From Sphaerochaeta sp. (GTDB lineage: Bacteria; Spirochaetota; Spirochaetia; Sphaerochaetales; Sphaerochaetaceae), in contig DMOO01000109.1 in assembly GCA_003456855.1 (NCBI GenBank), forward strand, positions 1-11,182: DNA of 11,182 nt. Direction: 5' to 3'. The notes beneath the pieces are model-generated. The model saw only the letters and a list, made by a program, of their open reading frames with translations. It was not told where the DNA came from and did no database searches. This document shows positions 1-6,705 of the stretch, piece by piece. The translations under genes and the position numbers were made by a program. Each line of letters starts with the position of its first letter. The first letter of the stretch is position 1.

Positions 1-2
1 CC

Positions 3-1157
3 TATACTGAGTCTTACAGCACAGGTGACTTCGACCCGGAGGCCTCTGACCGCAAGCAGATGATGATTGAGAACTCCAGCGCTCCTGGGGAGACCCTCCA
101 AGAGCATCTCTCAGTCCAGCTGGGCGAGACCCCAATGACAGAGAGATCCAGGGAGATCGGGGAGAGACTCATTAGTAACCTTGACCAGAACGGCTTCTTC
201 ATTCTTTCGTTGGAGACTCTCTTCGAGGACTCCGACTACACACAGCAAGAGATAGACGAGGCAGTCACCACCATCCAGGGCTTCGACCCTGCAGGTATCT
301 GCGTCTCCAACTTCAGGGAGTCCCTTATCCTCCAGGCTAAGCAGGCCAACATGGCACAGGAGGATCTCAGAATCTTCTCCGATATGGTGAACCTGCACCT
401 CGAGAAGCTCAGAGCCGGCAAGTTCAAGGAGGTAGCCTCCTCACTCAGAATCTCGGAGGATGACCTTCAGACCTTCTACTCGATACTGAAGGGCTTCACC
501 CCCTACCCTGGTCAGAACTTCTCCTCCGATGCCATAACAGGTGTGGAGCCTGACTTCTCCATCCACAACGTCAATGGAGCCCTTGTTCTGGAGCTCAATC
601 GCGGAGACATCCCGAACCTTGAGATCTCACCTGAGTTCGAGGGCCTGGCAAAGGAGCTCAAGGGACCTGAGGCAAAGGAGGCAGGAGCCTACATCAGAGA
701 CTCCGTCAGACAGGCCAAGACCCTGATCAGCCAGGTCAACCTGCGTTTCCAGACCCTCTACAAGGCAGGAGTCGCAATCATGGAGTACCAGAGGGATTTC
801 TTCCTCAAGGGACCAAGATTCCTCAAGACCATGACACTCAAGGACATCGCGGAGAAGATCGAGGTCCATGAGACCACAATGAGTAGACTTGCCCAGAGCA
901 AGTGGGTCGACACGGACTGGGGTCTCTTCCAGCTGAAGTACTTCTTCTCTCAGGGAGTCTCAACCACCTCAGGTGACCAGAAAAGCGTCTCCAGGAACGT
1001 AGTCAAGGACATGATAGCCGAGATAATCGCCGAGAACGGAGCCCTCTCAGACCAGAAGATATCAGACCTTCTGCTGTCTCGCGGGGTCAAGTGCGCACGC
1101 CGTACGGTAGGCAAATACAGAAGCGAACTTAACATAGATTCCTCCTATACCCGATAA
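3..1157 (+). CDS. rpoN: RNA polymerase sigma-54 factor RpoN (5' end cut by window edge)
   Basis: Sigma-54 directs RNA polymerase to -24/-12 promoters and needs an AAA+ activator to open them. The frame is open to the left edge, so 384 C-terminal residues are visible. The Met at base 60 is internal, because the codons before it continue the protein. The missing part should be the glutamine-rich region I that contacts activators; full-length family members have roughly 430-490 residues. Visible parts in order: the core-binding domain with the motif GFDPAGI; a helix-turn-helix region near bases 834-905 containing MSRLAQSKWV, followed by FQLKYFFSQG; and the C-terminal RpoN box ARRTVGKYR (E. coli has ARRTVAKYR), which reads the -24 element, 11 residues before the stop. 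The next gene is hpf, a pairing also found in proteobacteria, but here hpf has its own promoter. Identity is very secure. Confidence 0.97.
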   Translation, partial: YTESYSTGDFDPEASDRKQMMIENSSAPGETLQEHLSVQLGETPMTERSREIGERLISNLDQNGFFILSLETLFEDSDYTQQEIDEAVTTIQGFDPAGICVSNFRESLILQAKQANMAQEDLRIFSDMVNLHLEKLRAGKFKEVASSLRISEDDLQTFYSILKGFTPYPGQNFSSDAITGVEPDFSIHNVNGALVLELNRGDIPNLEISPEFEGLAKELKGPEAKEAGAYIRDSVRQAKTLISQVNLRFQTLYKAGVAIMEYQRDFFLKGPRFLKTMTLKDIAEKIEVHETTMSRLAQSKWVDTDWGLFQLKYFFSQGVSTTSGDQKSVSRNVVKDMIAEIIAENGALSDQKISDLLLSRGVKCARRTVGKYRSELNIDSSYTR

Positions 1158-1166
1158 AATTTACTT

Positions 1167-1195
1167 TTGACTTTTGACTATAGTGACCTTATCAT
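1167..1195 (+). promoter_or_regulatory. Sigma-70-type promoter of hpf
   Basis: The -35 element TTGACT (1167-1172) and -10 element TATCAT (1190-1195) each match consensus at 5 of 6 bases and are separated by exactly 17 bases. The predicted transcript start is near 1202, leaving a leader of about 30 bases that contains the TAAGGAGG ribosome binding site at 1218-1225, 7 bases before the ATG. A second TTGACT at 1174-1179 is too close to the -10 to work with it. I see no -24/-12 sigma-54 element here, so hpf does not look RpoN-dependent. Confidence 0.65.
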
Positions 1196-1232
1196 TTAAG
1201 TAGATATTATCTTGCAGTAAGGAGGAAACAGC

Positions 1233-1529
1233 ATGAACCTGAACGTCAGAGGTATCCATTATCAGATCAGCGAGGAAACCCGCGAATTTTTGGACAAGAA
1301 ACTTGCCAAACTGGATTTTGCAGAAGGCTATCTGCATGACCTGGACATCACAATGAAAAGAGAAACAATCGGTCAAGGCTTCCACATCGACGCAAAACTC
1401 CATTTCACATGGGGAACAGTCAAGGTGGTCAGCTATGATTGCTATGAACTATATGAAGGAATAGAGGCCATAGCCGACAAAATCGAGGCCGCCGCTAGAA
1501 AGGAGAAAAGCAAAGTCATTGAAGGTTGA
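1233..1529 (+). CDS. hpf: Ribosome hibernation promoting factor, short form (HPF/RaiA family)
   Basis: A 98-residue protein that is a single S30AE (sigma-54 modulation protein) domain. It begins MNLNVRGIHYQIS, has the central KLHFTWGTVKVVS strand region and ends in a basic helix with AADKIEAAARKEK-like composition. In the family this domain binds the decoding centre of the 30S subunit and silences ribosomes in stationary phase or stress. The length equals that of E. coli HPF (95 residues); the C-terminal dimerisation domain of long HPFs (about 180-200 residues) is absent. The start is fixed by TAAGGAGG at 1218-1225 with 7-base spacing, an almost perfect match to the 16S tail. It looks monocistronic, with its own promoter upstream and a strong intrinsic terminator 41 bases after the stop. 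The position behind rpoN explains the old name sigma-54 modulation protein. Confidence 0.93.
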   Translation: MNLNVRGIHYQISEETREFLDKKLAKLDFAEGYLHDLDITMKRETIGQGFHIDAKLHFTWGTVKVVSYDCYELYEGIEAIADKIEAAARKEKSKVIEG

Positions 1530-1570
1530 GTCTGTTGCTTAAACTCGATCTAAAATGGGGAACAAAAGTT

Positions 1571-1604
1571 GAAGGGACTGCCAAACGGCAGCCCCTTCTT
1601 TTTT
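1571..1604 (+). terminator. Rho-independent terminator of hpf
   Basis: GAAGGGACTGCC (1571-1582) pairs with GGCAGCCCCTTC (1587-1598) around an AAAC loop. This gives 11 base pairs with one A-C mismatch and is followed by six T (1599-1604). On the minus strand the stem is followed only by AACTTTTG, so it may also weakly stop transcripts from the aminopeptidase gene, which ends at 1625. Confidence 0.9.
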
Positions 1605-1624
1605 CAAGTCAAATAGCAAATCAA

Positions 1625-2368
1625 TTATTCCAGTTCCAGGAATGCCTTGTAGCACTTGTAGGCCTGCTCGACATCATAGGAAGATGTAATCTCCCATGGT
1701 GCGTGCATGCTGAGAACTGATACGCCGCAATCCAGAACATCCATTCCGTATTCGGCAGCATATTTGGCAATTGTACCACCTCCACCAACATCTACCTTTG
1801 CAAGCTCCGCATTCTGGAAGTAGACATCATTCTCATAGAGCTTCTTGCGGACCTTGGCGATGAATTCAGGATTGGCATCTGAGGCGCCGTACTTTCCACG
1901 GGCACCGGTGTACTTGTTGAAGACAACTCCGCGACCCAGGAAGGATGAGTTGGCTGAATCGTAGAGGTTTGCGTTCAGAGGATCGAATGCTGTGTTGACA
2001 TCGCTTGAAAGCATGAAGGAGTTTGCAAGAGCTCTTCTGATGGCGAGCTCTGTGTTGACCTTGACATCAAGGCGGGCCACGACCTCTGCGACCGCATTGT
2101 CAAGAAGATGGGAGTTCATTCCGGTTGCACCTGCGCTTCCGGTCTCCTCCTTGTCTGCAAGAATGCAGCAGTTTGTTCTTCCAGATGCCTCACCTTCGAC
2201 CATTGCGACGAGTGATGTGTATGCACAGACCCTGTCATCCTGACCATAACCAAGAATAAGGGTCTTGTCGAATCCGAGATATCTTGCCTTTCCGGCAGGG
2301 ACGATCTCAAGCTCTGCTGAGGCGAAGTCCTCTTCCTTGATTCCGTACTTGTCCTCGAAGAACTTCAT
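1625..2368 (-). CDS. M18 metallo-aminopeptidase, C-terminal part after an in-frame TGA
   Basis: This 247-residue open stretch is the C-terminal part of the M18 peptidase whose N-terminal part lies at 2381-2986. Both are in the same frame and only five codons, the first a TGA, separate them. It carries most of the catalytic machinery: the bridging aspartate in GYGQDDR (44/45), the Glu pair in ADKEETGS (74/75), Asp in SSDVNTAFDP (123) and the final His ligand in SMHAPWE (222). The HxD motif is in the other half, so this half alone should not form the complete two-metal site. The ATG at 2368 has AAGGA at 2376-2380, seven bases upstream, so it could be translated on its own by reinitiation. Apart from the TGA the coding sequence is intact, with no frameshift and with conserved motifs, which suggests a very recent lesion, a sequence error or a tolerated stop. 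The intact gene would have 453 codons, a normal length for bacterial M18. Confidence 0.85.
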   Translation of the reverse strand: MKFFEDKYGIKEEDFASAELEIVPAGKARYLGFDKTLILGYGQDDRVCAYTSLVAMVEGEASGRTNCCILADKEETGSAGATGMNSHLLDNAVAEVVARLDVKVNTELAIRRALANSFMLSSDVNTAFDPLNANLYDSANSSFLGRGVVFNKYTGARGKYGASDANPEFIAKVRKKLYENDVYFQNAELAKVDVGGGGTIAKYAAEYGMDVLDCGVSVLSMHAPWEITSSYDVEQAYKCYKAFLELE

Positions 2369-2375
2369 GACCTTG

Positions 2376-2383
2376 TCCTTTCA
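2376..2383 (-). other. In-frame TGA (2383-2381) and internal ribosome binding site in the M18 gene
   Basis: On the minus strand the sequence reads ...GGT GAT TGA AAG GAC AAG GTC ATG. The TGA is codon 202 of the aminopeptidase frame. AAGGA (2380-2376) directly follows it and sits seven bases before an in-frame ATG (2368), good geometry for termination-reinitiation. One substitution (TGG, CGA, AGA or GGA to TGA) explains the stop. I see no convincing bacterial SECIS-like hairpin just downstream, and the position lies in a linker between conserved blocks, so selenocysteine is unlikely. Confidence 0.75.
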
Positions 2384-2986
2384 ATCACCAGGCTCGTACT
2401 TGTCCTTCTCCGGATCCTGGTAGTTCTTGACGTTTGGATAGCAGGCAAGGATTGCATCGAGCTTCTCTCCCTCGATGAACTCGGCTGCAGTCGTCTTCAT
2501 CTGCTCCTGTGCACAGTGTGGTAGGATGTCCGAGATGCAGAAGACAGGGTCATTCGGATCGTCACCGATTGTAACGTCCACGACTGTTCCGTCCGTCTTG
2601 ACCACAACACCGTAGATGGCAAGCTGCTGTGCGACCCACTGGTACTTCTTGATTCCACCATAGTAGTGGGTGTTCAGATAGACGATTCCGGTCTTGTATA
2701 TCTTGTCCTCATAGATCGGGCTCTGCTTGGCATCGAGTCTAGGTGAATCGATGTGGGCACCCAGGATGTTCATTCCCTTGCTGATGTCGTCCTTGCCGAT
2801 GTTGAAGAGAATAAGGCTCTTGCCCATCTTGTTGTAGTAGACCTTGTCACCAGGCTTGAGACTGTCGACAGTGTCGATGTTCTTGTATCCATACTTCTCT
2901 GCAAGCTCTATTCCGGCTGATGTGCATCTGCGCTCGGTCTTGTTGCTGCTGATGAAGTCCATATATTTATCTATGAGTCTTTCCAT
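2381..2986 (-). CDS. M18 metallo-aminopeptidase, N-terminal part ending at an in-frame TGA
   Basis: This stretch of 201 codons is the N-terminal part of a cytoplasmic M18 family zinc aminopeptidase, of the kind that trims N-terminal residues from peptides. The motif GAHIDSPRLD (residues 76-85) supplies the first metal-ligand His (78) and the adjacent Asp (80). A strand-rich region with THYYGGIKKYQW follows. The start is supported by GGGAGG five bases before the ATG. Translation should stop at TGA (2383-2381), after which the same frame continues into the rest of the enzyme. With normal termination the product lacks the other metal ligands and should be inactive alone. The gene follows holA by 72 bases with no convincing promoter between, so it may be the last gene of a lexA-holA-peptidase transcript. 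The family call is firm; whether the locus is a pseudogene, a two-piece gene or a sequence error is open. Confidence 0.87.
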   Translation of the reverse strand: MERLIDKYMDFISSNKTERRCTSAGIELAEKYGYKNIDTVDSLKPGDKVYYNKMGKSLILFNIGKDDISKGMNILGAHIDSPRLDAKQSPIYEDKIYKTGIVYLNTHYYGGIKKYQWVAQQLAIYGVVVKTDGTVVDVTIGDDPNDPVFCISDILPHCAQEQMKTTAAEFIEGEKLDAILACYPNVKNYQDPEKDKYEPGD

Positions 2987-3058
2987 AAAACCCTCCCAAT
3001 ACGTGTTACTGTCTAGAGCAATTTACCATATTTGAATAATAGGAACAACGATGCTTGG

Positions 3059-4105
3059 TCAGAGACTGGCGAATTCGGGTTTCTTTGTATGGCGTCCCTT
3101 GTTGCATACGACATCGACTATGCAGCGCTCCATCACGATGCTCTGCAACGACGTTCCGATCTCCTTGATCTTGATGTCATATTCAGCCAGCGTCACAAGG
3201 ATTCTCTCCATGTCCTTCTGCGTGTAGCGGTTGCAGCAGTCACGGTAGATCTCCCTGTCCTTTGGCATTGAGATTGGACGGTCACCATCAAAGACCTTCT
3301 TTGTGAAGGCTGAGTTGTCCTCTCCATATCTAAGACTCATTCCACAGCCGTTGGCCACATTGATCTGCACTGACAGTGCGCGTCTGAAATAGGTTGAGAG
3401 CCTTGAGGCGCACATGGCTGTGACTGTTGCGGCGTCCTTGGTCCTGAGCAGGGTGTGCAGACACTCAAGGGCACTTTCAAGCTTGCCCTTTGCCATGTAG
3501 GAGAACAGGGTGAACTCTGTCTCCTCTCTGGTGTGAGTAAGGAAGTCCTCCACATCATCATAGGTGACGGTGTTCTTATCCGGAATGGTCTTCAGGAAGA
3601 TCACCATCTGGGAGCAGGTGTTCTCGAACTCCTGGATGTTGTTCTCCACCTTCTCTATGATTGCTGTGACAGCTTTGCTTTCTATCGATAGCCCATTTCT
3701 TCTGAAATAGCTGGAAATCCATTCGTTTTTCTTGCTTTCGAACATCTCATAGAACTTGGAGACATAATCCTTGCCCTGCTGTTCTACAGCTCCCATGATT
3801 GATGAGTTTATGTACAGTTCGGTACTTGTGATGATCAGCGTTGCGCAGTCGGACTGATGCTGGATGTAGTTGACCAAGGACTTCACCCTGTCAGCGGTCT
3901 TTATCTCCTGGGCCTCATCAAGGATTATCAGCTTGTGTGCGGCGAACAGATCGTTGTTGTTCAGCTGTGCATACATCTCAGCCTCATAATCCTCGAAAGC
4001 ATAGAACTTCGAGACGTCACAAGGCTCGACCTGAGAACGAATCTTCTTGATTGAATCCTCTTTCAGGCCCTTCTCGGGTCCCAGAAGAAGATAGGTATGA
4101 CCCAC
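3059..4105 (-). CDS. holA: DNA polymerase III delta subunit (clamp loader)
   Basis: HolA is the clamp-loader subunit that opens the beta sliding clamp. The protein (348 residues; the family is usually 320-350) opens with HTYLLLGPEKGLKEDSIKKI, the degenerate P-loop region typical of delta, which does not hydrolyse ATP. The block KFYEMFESKKNEWISSYFRR is the characteristic delta segment, and the C-terminal collar region includes FTLFSYMAKGKLESALECLHTLL and a helical end. The start is uncertain between two GTG codons. GTG at 4111 overlaps the lexA stop as GTGA but also overlaps its own Shine-Dalgarno. GTG at 4105 lies five bases after GGGAGG (4116-4111), so I chose it; the other adds two residues. 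lexA ends three bases upstream, so the two genes are surely co-transcribed and probably translationally coupled. Sequence identity in this family is low, but the segments and length fit well. Confidence 0.88.
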   Translation of the reverse strand: MGHTYLLLGPEKGLKEDSIKKIRSQVEPCDVSKFYAFEDYEAEMYAQLNNNDLFAAHKLIILDEAQEIKTADRVKSLVNYIQHQSDCATLIITSTELYINSSIMGAVEQQGKDYVSKFYEMFESKKNEWISSYFRRNGLSIESKAVTAIIEKVENNIQEFENTCSQMVIFLKTIPDKNTVTYDDVEDFLTHTREETEFTLFSYMAKGKLESALECLHTLLRTKDAATVTAMCASRLSTYFRRALSVQINVANGCGMSLRYGEDNSAFTKKVFDGDRPISMPKDREIYRDCCNRYTQKDMERILVTLAEYDIKIKEIGTSLQSIVMERCIVDVVCNKGRHTKKPEFASL

Positions 4106-4107
4106 GG

Positions 4108-4737
4108 TCACCTCCCGTACTGGCGAATTATCATTAGGAGTTTACCATGAATCTCGCAGTGTGTGGAGACTATCACTTTGTAGGACTGGTTTGCAGGATG
4201 CAGCTCATAGCGGTCACCTACATGGTAGAAATGCTTGAGCGTAATGCCGTAGTTCTCATCCTCTCCGATGCTGGCTGCGACGATCTCTCCGTTCTCCGCC
4301 CACTTGGTCTTCTTGATGATTGCAATGTCACCATCGTTTATGCCATCCTCGATCATACTGTCACCACGGACACGGAGGGCATAGAGCTGGTCAGAATCAC
4401 CACAGCCGACAAGGTCCTGCGGAACTGAAAGGAAACCATCAAAGACCTCGTCAGAGAGAATCGGGGCACCTGCGGCTGTTGTGCCGAGAATAGGGACCTT
4501 GATCACAGTTCCGCTCTCAGGTGTGGTTCTCTTGAGAAGAGCCATGCCACGAGGGAGGTTGTCTGCAGTCTTTATGATATTCTTCTTCTCAAGTGCACGA
4601 AGGTGGTCATAGGCTGCCTTTGGCGAGAAACCGAAGTGGTTTCCAATGTCTCTGAGACTTGGTGCGTAGCCGTTTTCGTCAAAATAATTCTCGATGAACT
4701 GGGCAATTTCCTGCTGTCTTTCGGTCAGACCTTTCAT
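4108..4737 (-). CDS. lexA: SOS regulon transcriptional repressor LexA
   Basis: LexA represses DNA-damage genes and inactivates itself by RecA-stimulated self-cleavage. The 209 residues show the winged-helix DNA-binding domain (1-65, starting with LTERQQEIAQFIENYF), the cleavage site Ala89-Gly90 in TTAAGAP, the catalytic Ser127 in RGDSMIEDGI and the catalytic Lys168 in ITLKHFY. All parts for autoproteolysis are present. The recognition helix reads SPKAAYDHLRALE. Compared with E. coli SPNAAEEHL, the base-contacting Asn41, Glu44 and Glu45 correspond to Lys, Tyr and Asp, so the operator should differ from CTGT-N8-ACAG. Start: ATG with GGAGGTGA (4748-4741) just upstream. A promoter with an overlapping palindrome precedes it, consistent with autoregulation. 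holA follows directly and uvrC lies 93 bases upstream on the same strand. Confidence 0.97.
   Translation of the reverse strand: MKGLTERQQEIAQFIENYFDENGYAPSLRDIGNHFGFSPKAAYDHLRALEKKNIIKTADNLPRGMALLKRTTPESGTVIKVPILGTTAAGAPILSDEVFDGFLSVPQDLVGCGDSDQLYALRVRGDSMIEDGINDGDIAIIKKTKWAENGEIVAASIGEDENYGITLKHFYHVGDRYELHPANQSYKVIVSTHCEIHGKLLMIIRQYGR
4111..4116 (-). promoter_or_regulatory. Ribosome binding site that decides the holA start
   Basis: GGGAGG lies inside the last codons of lexA. Its last base is the first base of GTG 4111, too close for that codon to be used. GTG 4105 is five bases downstream, which is standard spacing. The site therefore favours the shorter holA product and links its translation to termination of lexA. 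Confidence 0.6.
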
Positions 4738-4772
4738 GATTCACCTCCATCATGGCGCATAGTACTAAATCT

Positions 4773-4801
4773 ATGATAACATGTTGCTTATCAAAAGTTA
4801 A
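4773..4801 (-). promoter_or_regulatory. Promoter of lexA (-holA)
   Basis: On the minus strand, -35 TTAACT (4801-4796, 4 of 6) and -10 TATCAT (4778-4773, 5 of 6) are separated by 17 bases. The predicted start near 4766 gives a leader of about 28 bases containing GGAGGTGA. No intrinsic terminator separates this from the end of uvrC, so some read-through from uvrC is possible. Confidence 0.55.
4774..4793. promoter_or_regulatory. Candidate LexA operator, palindrome TGATAA-N8-TTATCA
   Basis: A perfect six-base inverted repeat with an eight-base spacer covers nearly all of the -10 element and half of the spacer of the lexA promoter. It has the same 6-8-6 geometry as classical SOS boxes but a different arm sequence. 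Neither the CTGT-N8-ACAG (proteobacterial) nor the GAAC-N4-GTTC (Gram-positive) box is present in this gap. A smaller palindrome, AACATGTT (4778-4785), lies off-centre inside it. Binding by LexA is inferred from position and symmetry only. Confidence 0.5.
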
Positions 4802-4830
4802 GATGCTTTTTTTCTTTTTGGGGTGAAAAA

Positions 4831-6657
4831 TCAGACTTTTAGACGGGTCAGAAGGTTCTCGGCAGCCTTCAAGGAGATTCCTGCGCGCTTGGAGACCTCC
4901 TCTGCGCTGCATTGGATCACATCATCAAGTGTAGTGAAGGCGTTCATGATCTTCTCGCTGGAGACCTTTCCGATTCCCGGCACGCTCTGAAGCAGATGGA
5001 AGGATGCCTCCTTGCTTCTCATGGCCTGGTTGGCTCCGGTTGCGAAGCGGTGGCACTCGTCTCTCACGGCAATCAGGACCCTGAGCCCTTCGTTGCTGTG
5101 GTCCAGCCTGAGGTCAGGTCTGTCATCATCGAAGACTATGGTCTCATAGCGCTTTGCAAGTCCGACCACAGGCACGTCTGCAAGACCAAGGTCATCGAGG
5201 ACATCCCTGGCTATGTTAACCTGACCCTTGCCTCCGTCTATCATTATCAACCCCGGCTTCTGCAGGTTCTCGTTGATGACCCTGGAGTATCTTCTATATA
5301 CAGCTTCACGGATTGCACCGAAGTCATCGATGGCTCCATTGAGGGATTTGATGTTGAATCTTCTATAGCCTGCAGGATTCGGGTTTCCGTTTACAAAGGA
5401 TATCAGACTGGCAACAGTGAACTTTCCACTGAGCTGGGCAATATCGAAGCCCTCGATCAGCTCAGGCGGCTCCTCCAGGTTGCAGATCTCCTGAAGAATC
5501 TCCAGAGCCTTTGTGTTGTCCTTGCTCTTAAGTCTCTTCTCGACATCCCTCGATGCGTTCTCAGCTGCCATCCTGAGGATTCGGAAGTCACGTCCCTCCT
5601 TAGGAACGAACACTTTGACATCCTTCTTCAGAAACTCGTTGAAGTACTTCGATATCAGCTCTATGTCAATCTCGTGCGAGACGTAGATCTCGGAAGGGAT
5701 CTGCCTTCCATCCTCGTAGTACTGGGTCAGGAAGTTCAGAAGCGTCTCGGACTCATCACCGAAGGTCTGGGCCCTGTACAGTGCACGGCCTATGAGCTTT
5801 CCTTCCCTGAACTGCATAAGGGCAACGGTGCAGAGAGGGCTTCTCATCTCGATCGCCGCATAGTCACGGCTCTCTGTGTTGGAGTAGTCCTCAACCATCT
5901 GGGCCTTGGCCACGCTCTTGACGGCCATGAGCATATCCCTCTTCCGGGCAGCAACCTCGTACTGCATCTCCTTCGAGGCCACCATCATCTCATCACGAAG
6001 CTGCTTCTCAAGATCATCGTTCTTGCCAGTGAGGAAGCCTCTGATCTTGTCTATGCTCTTGGAGTACTCCTCCTTTGTAATCTTGCCGCAGCAAGGGGCA
6101 CTGCACCTGCCAATGTGATAGTAGAGGCAAGGCTGCTTTCTAGGCCTTAGAGGGGTCGAGCACTTACGAAGGCTGAAAAGCTTGTCTATAAGGTCCATAT
6201 ACTGGTTTATCTTACCGGCCTCCGGATATGGCCCGAAGTACTCTGAGCCGTCCTTGATGATTCGCCTTGTTGTGAAGACCTTCGGGAAGTCCTCCTTGGT
6301 TATGCGTATCATCGGATAGCTCTTGCCGTCCTTCAGCAGGATGTTGTAATGGGGATTGTACTTCTTGATCAGGTTGTTCTCCAGTATCAGAGCCTCATAG
6401 TCGTTTCCCGTTATGACATGGTCTATGTCCCTGATCTTCTCGACAAGGGCCTGGGTCTTTCGGTCCCTGTTCGGGAGGAAGTACTGGCTAACGCGCTTTC
6501 TCAGACTCTTGGCCTTGCCGACATAGATGACAGTGCCCCTCTCATCCTTCATGAGATAGCATCCGGAGTTCAGCGGGAGAGCATGTGCCTTGGCCTTGGC
6601 TTTCTCGAAGTTGGCCTTTCTCTCCTTGATCTCCTTCTCGGTGAGTTGCTTGTCCAT
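4831..6657 (-). CDS. uvrC: Excinuclease ABC subunit C (UvrC)
   Basis: UvrC makes the 3' and 5' incisions of nucleotide excision repair after UvrA-UvrB damage recognition. From ATG 6657 the protein has 608 residues (E. coli 610). In order: GIY-YIG nuclease domain with GCYLMKD and VIYVGKAKSLRKRV and catalytic Glu in YEALILENNLIKKYNP; four cysteines at 166, 177, 185 and 189 (CSTPLRPRKQPC...GRCSAPC) as in Fe-S-containing UvrC; the UVR domain that binds UvrB, near 213-255; the RNase H-like domain with Asp405 (FDIAQLSG), Asp444/445 (IDDFGAI) and Asp474 (MIDGGKGQ); and a tandem HhH end (SVPGIGKVSSEKI). Asn543 in GANQAMRSK replaces the His of the usual GHRxxR. The frame stays open to a TTG at 6732, but the best promoter overlaps that codon, so ATG 6657 is preferred (ATG 6696 is also possible). 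No strong Shine-Dalgarno precedes any of them. Confidence 0.96.
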   Translation of the reverse strand: MDKQLTEKEIKERKANFEKAKAKAHALPLNSGCYLMKDERGTVIYVGKAKSLRKRVSQYFLPNRDRKTQALVEKIRDIDHVITGNDYEALILENNLIKKYNPHYNILLKDGKSYPMIRITKEDFPKVFTTRRIIKDGSEYFGPYPEAGKINQYMDLIDKLFSLRKCSTPLRPRKQPCLYYHIGRCSAPCCGKITKEEYSKSIDKIRGFLTGKNDDLEKQLRDEMMVASKEMQYEVAARKRDMLMAVKSVAKAQMVEDYSNTESRDYAAIEMRSPLCTVALMQFREGKLIGRALYRAQTFGDESETLLNFLTQYYEDGRQIPSEIYVSHEIDIELISKYFNEFLKKDVKVFVPKEGRDFRILRMAAENASRDVEKRLKSKDNTKALEILQEICNLEEPPELIEGFDIAQLSGKFTVASLISFVNGNPNPAGYRRFNIKSLNGAIDDFGAIREAVYRRYSRVINENLQKPGLIMIDGGKGQVNIARDVLDDLGLADVPVVGLAKRYETIVFDDDRPDLRLDHSNEGLRVLIAVRDECHRFATGANQAMRSKEASFHLLQSVPGIGKVSSEKIMNAFTTLDDVIQCSAEEVSKRAGISLKAAENLLTRLKV

Positions 6658-6675
6658 CTGGTATGTCAATTCAGC

Positions 6676-6705
6676 TTCAAAGGCGTGTTTGTGCATGGCT
6701 ATGAT
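6676..6705 (+). promoter_or_regulatory. Possible promoter of the SPL-family gene
   Basis: -35-like TTCAAA (6676-6681, 4 of 6) and -10 TATGAT (6700-6705, 5 of 6) with an 18-base spacer. The start would be near 6712, about 30 bases before the GTG at 6743. The -10 shares two bases with the -10 of the opposing uvrC promoter, so the two could not be occupied together. Confidence 0.4.

Noticed and set aside
1158..1232. Sigma-54 promoter for hpf, given the neighbouring rpoN
   Set aside because: No GG-N10-GC -24/-12 pattern is present; the sigma-70-type TTGACT-N17-TATCAT explains expression better.
2381..2383. Selenocysteine insertion at the TGA of the M18 gene
   Set aside because: M18 enzymes use no Cys or Sec in catalysis, the codon lies in a linker, and no SECIS-like stem-loop follows it. 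Other genes in the window use TGA as a normal stop.
4802..4830. Possible terminator between uvrC and lexA (T-rich and A-rich runs)
   Set aside because: TTTTT and AAAAAG runs can pair weakly, but there is no GC stem and no U-tract after it on the minus strand.
4912..6150. A 412-codon open frame on the plus strand across uvrC
   Set aside because: It is antisense to the conserved nuclease, UVR and RNase H-like domains of UvrC, has no recognisable motifs, and reflects the synonymous codon choice of uvrC.
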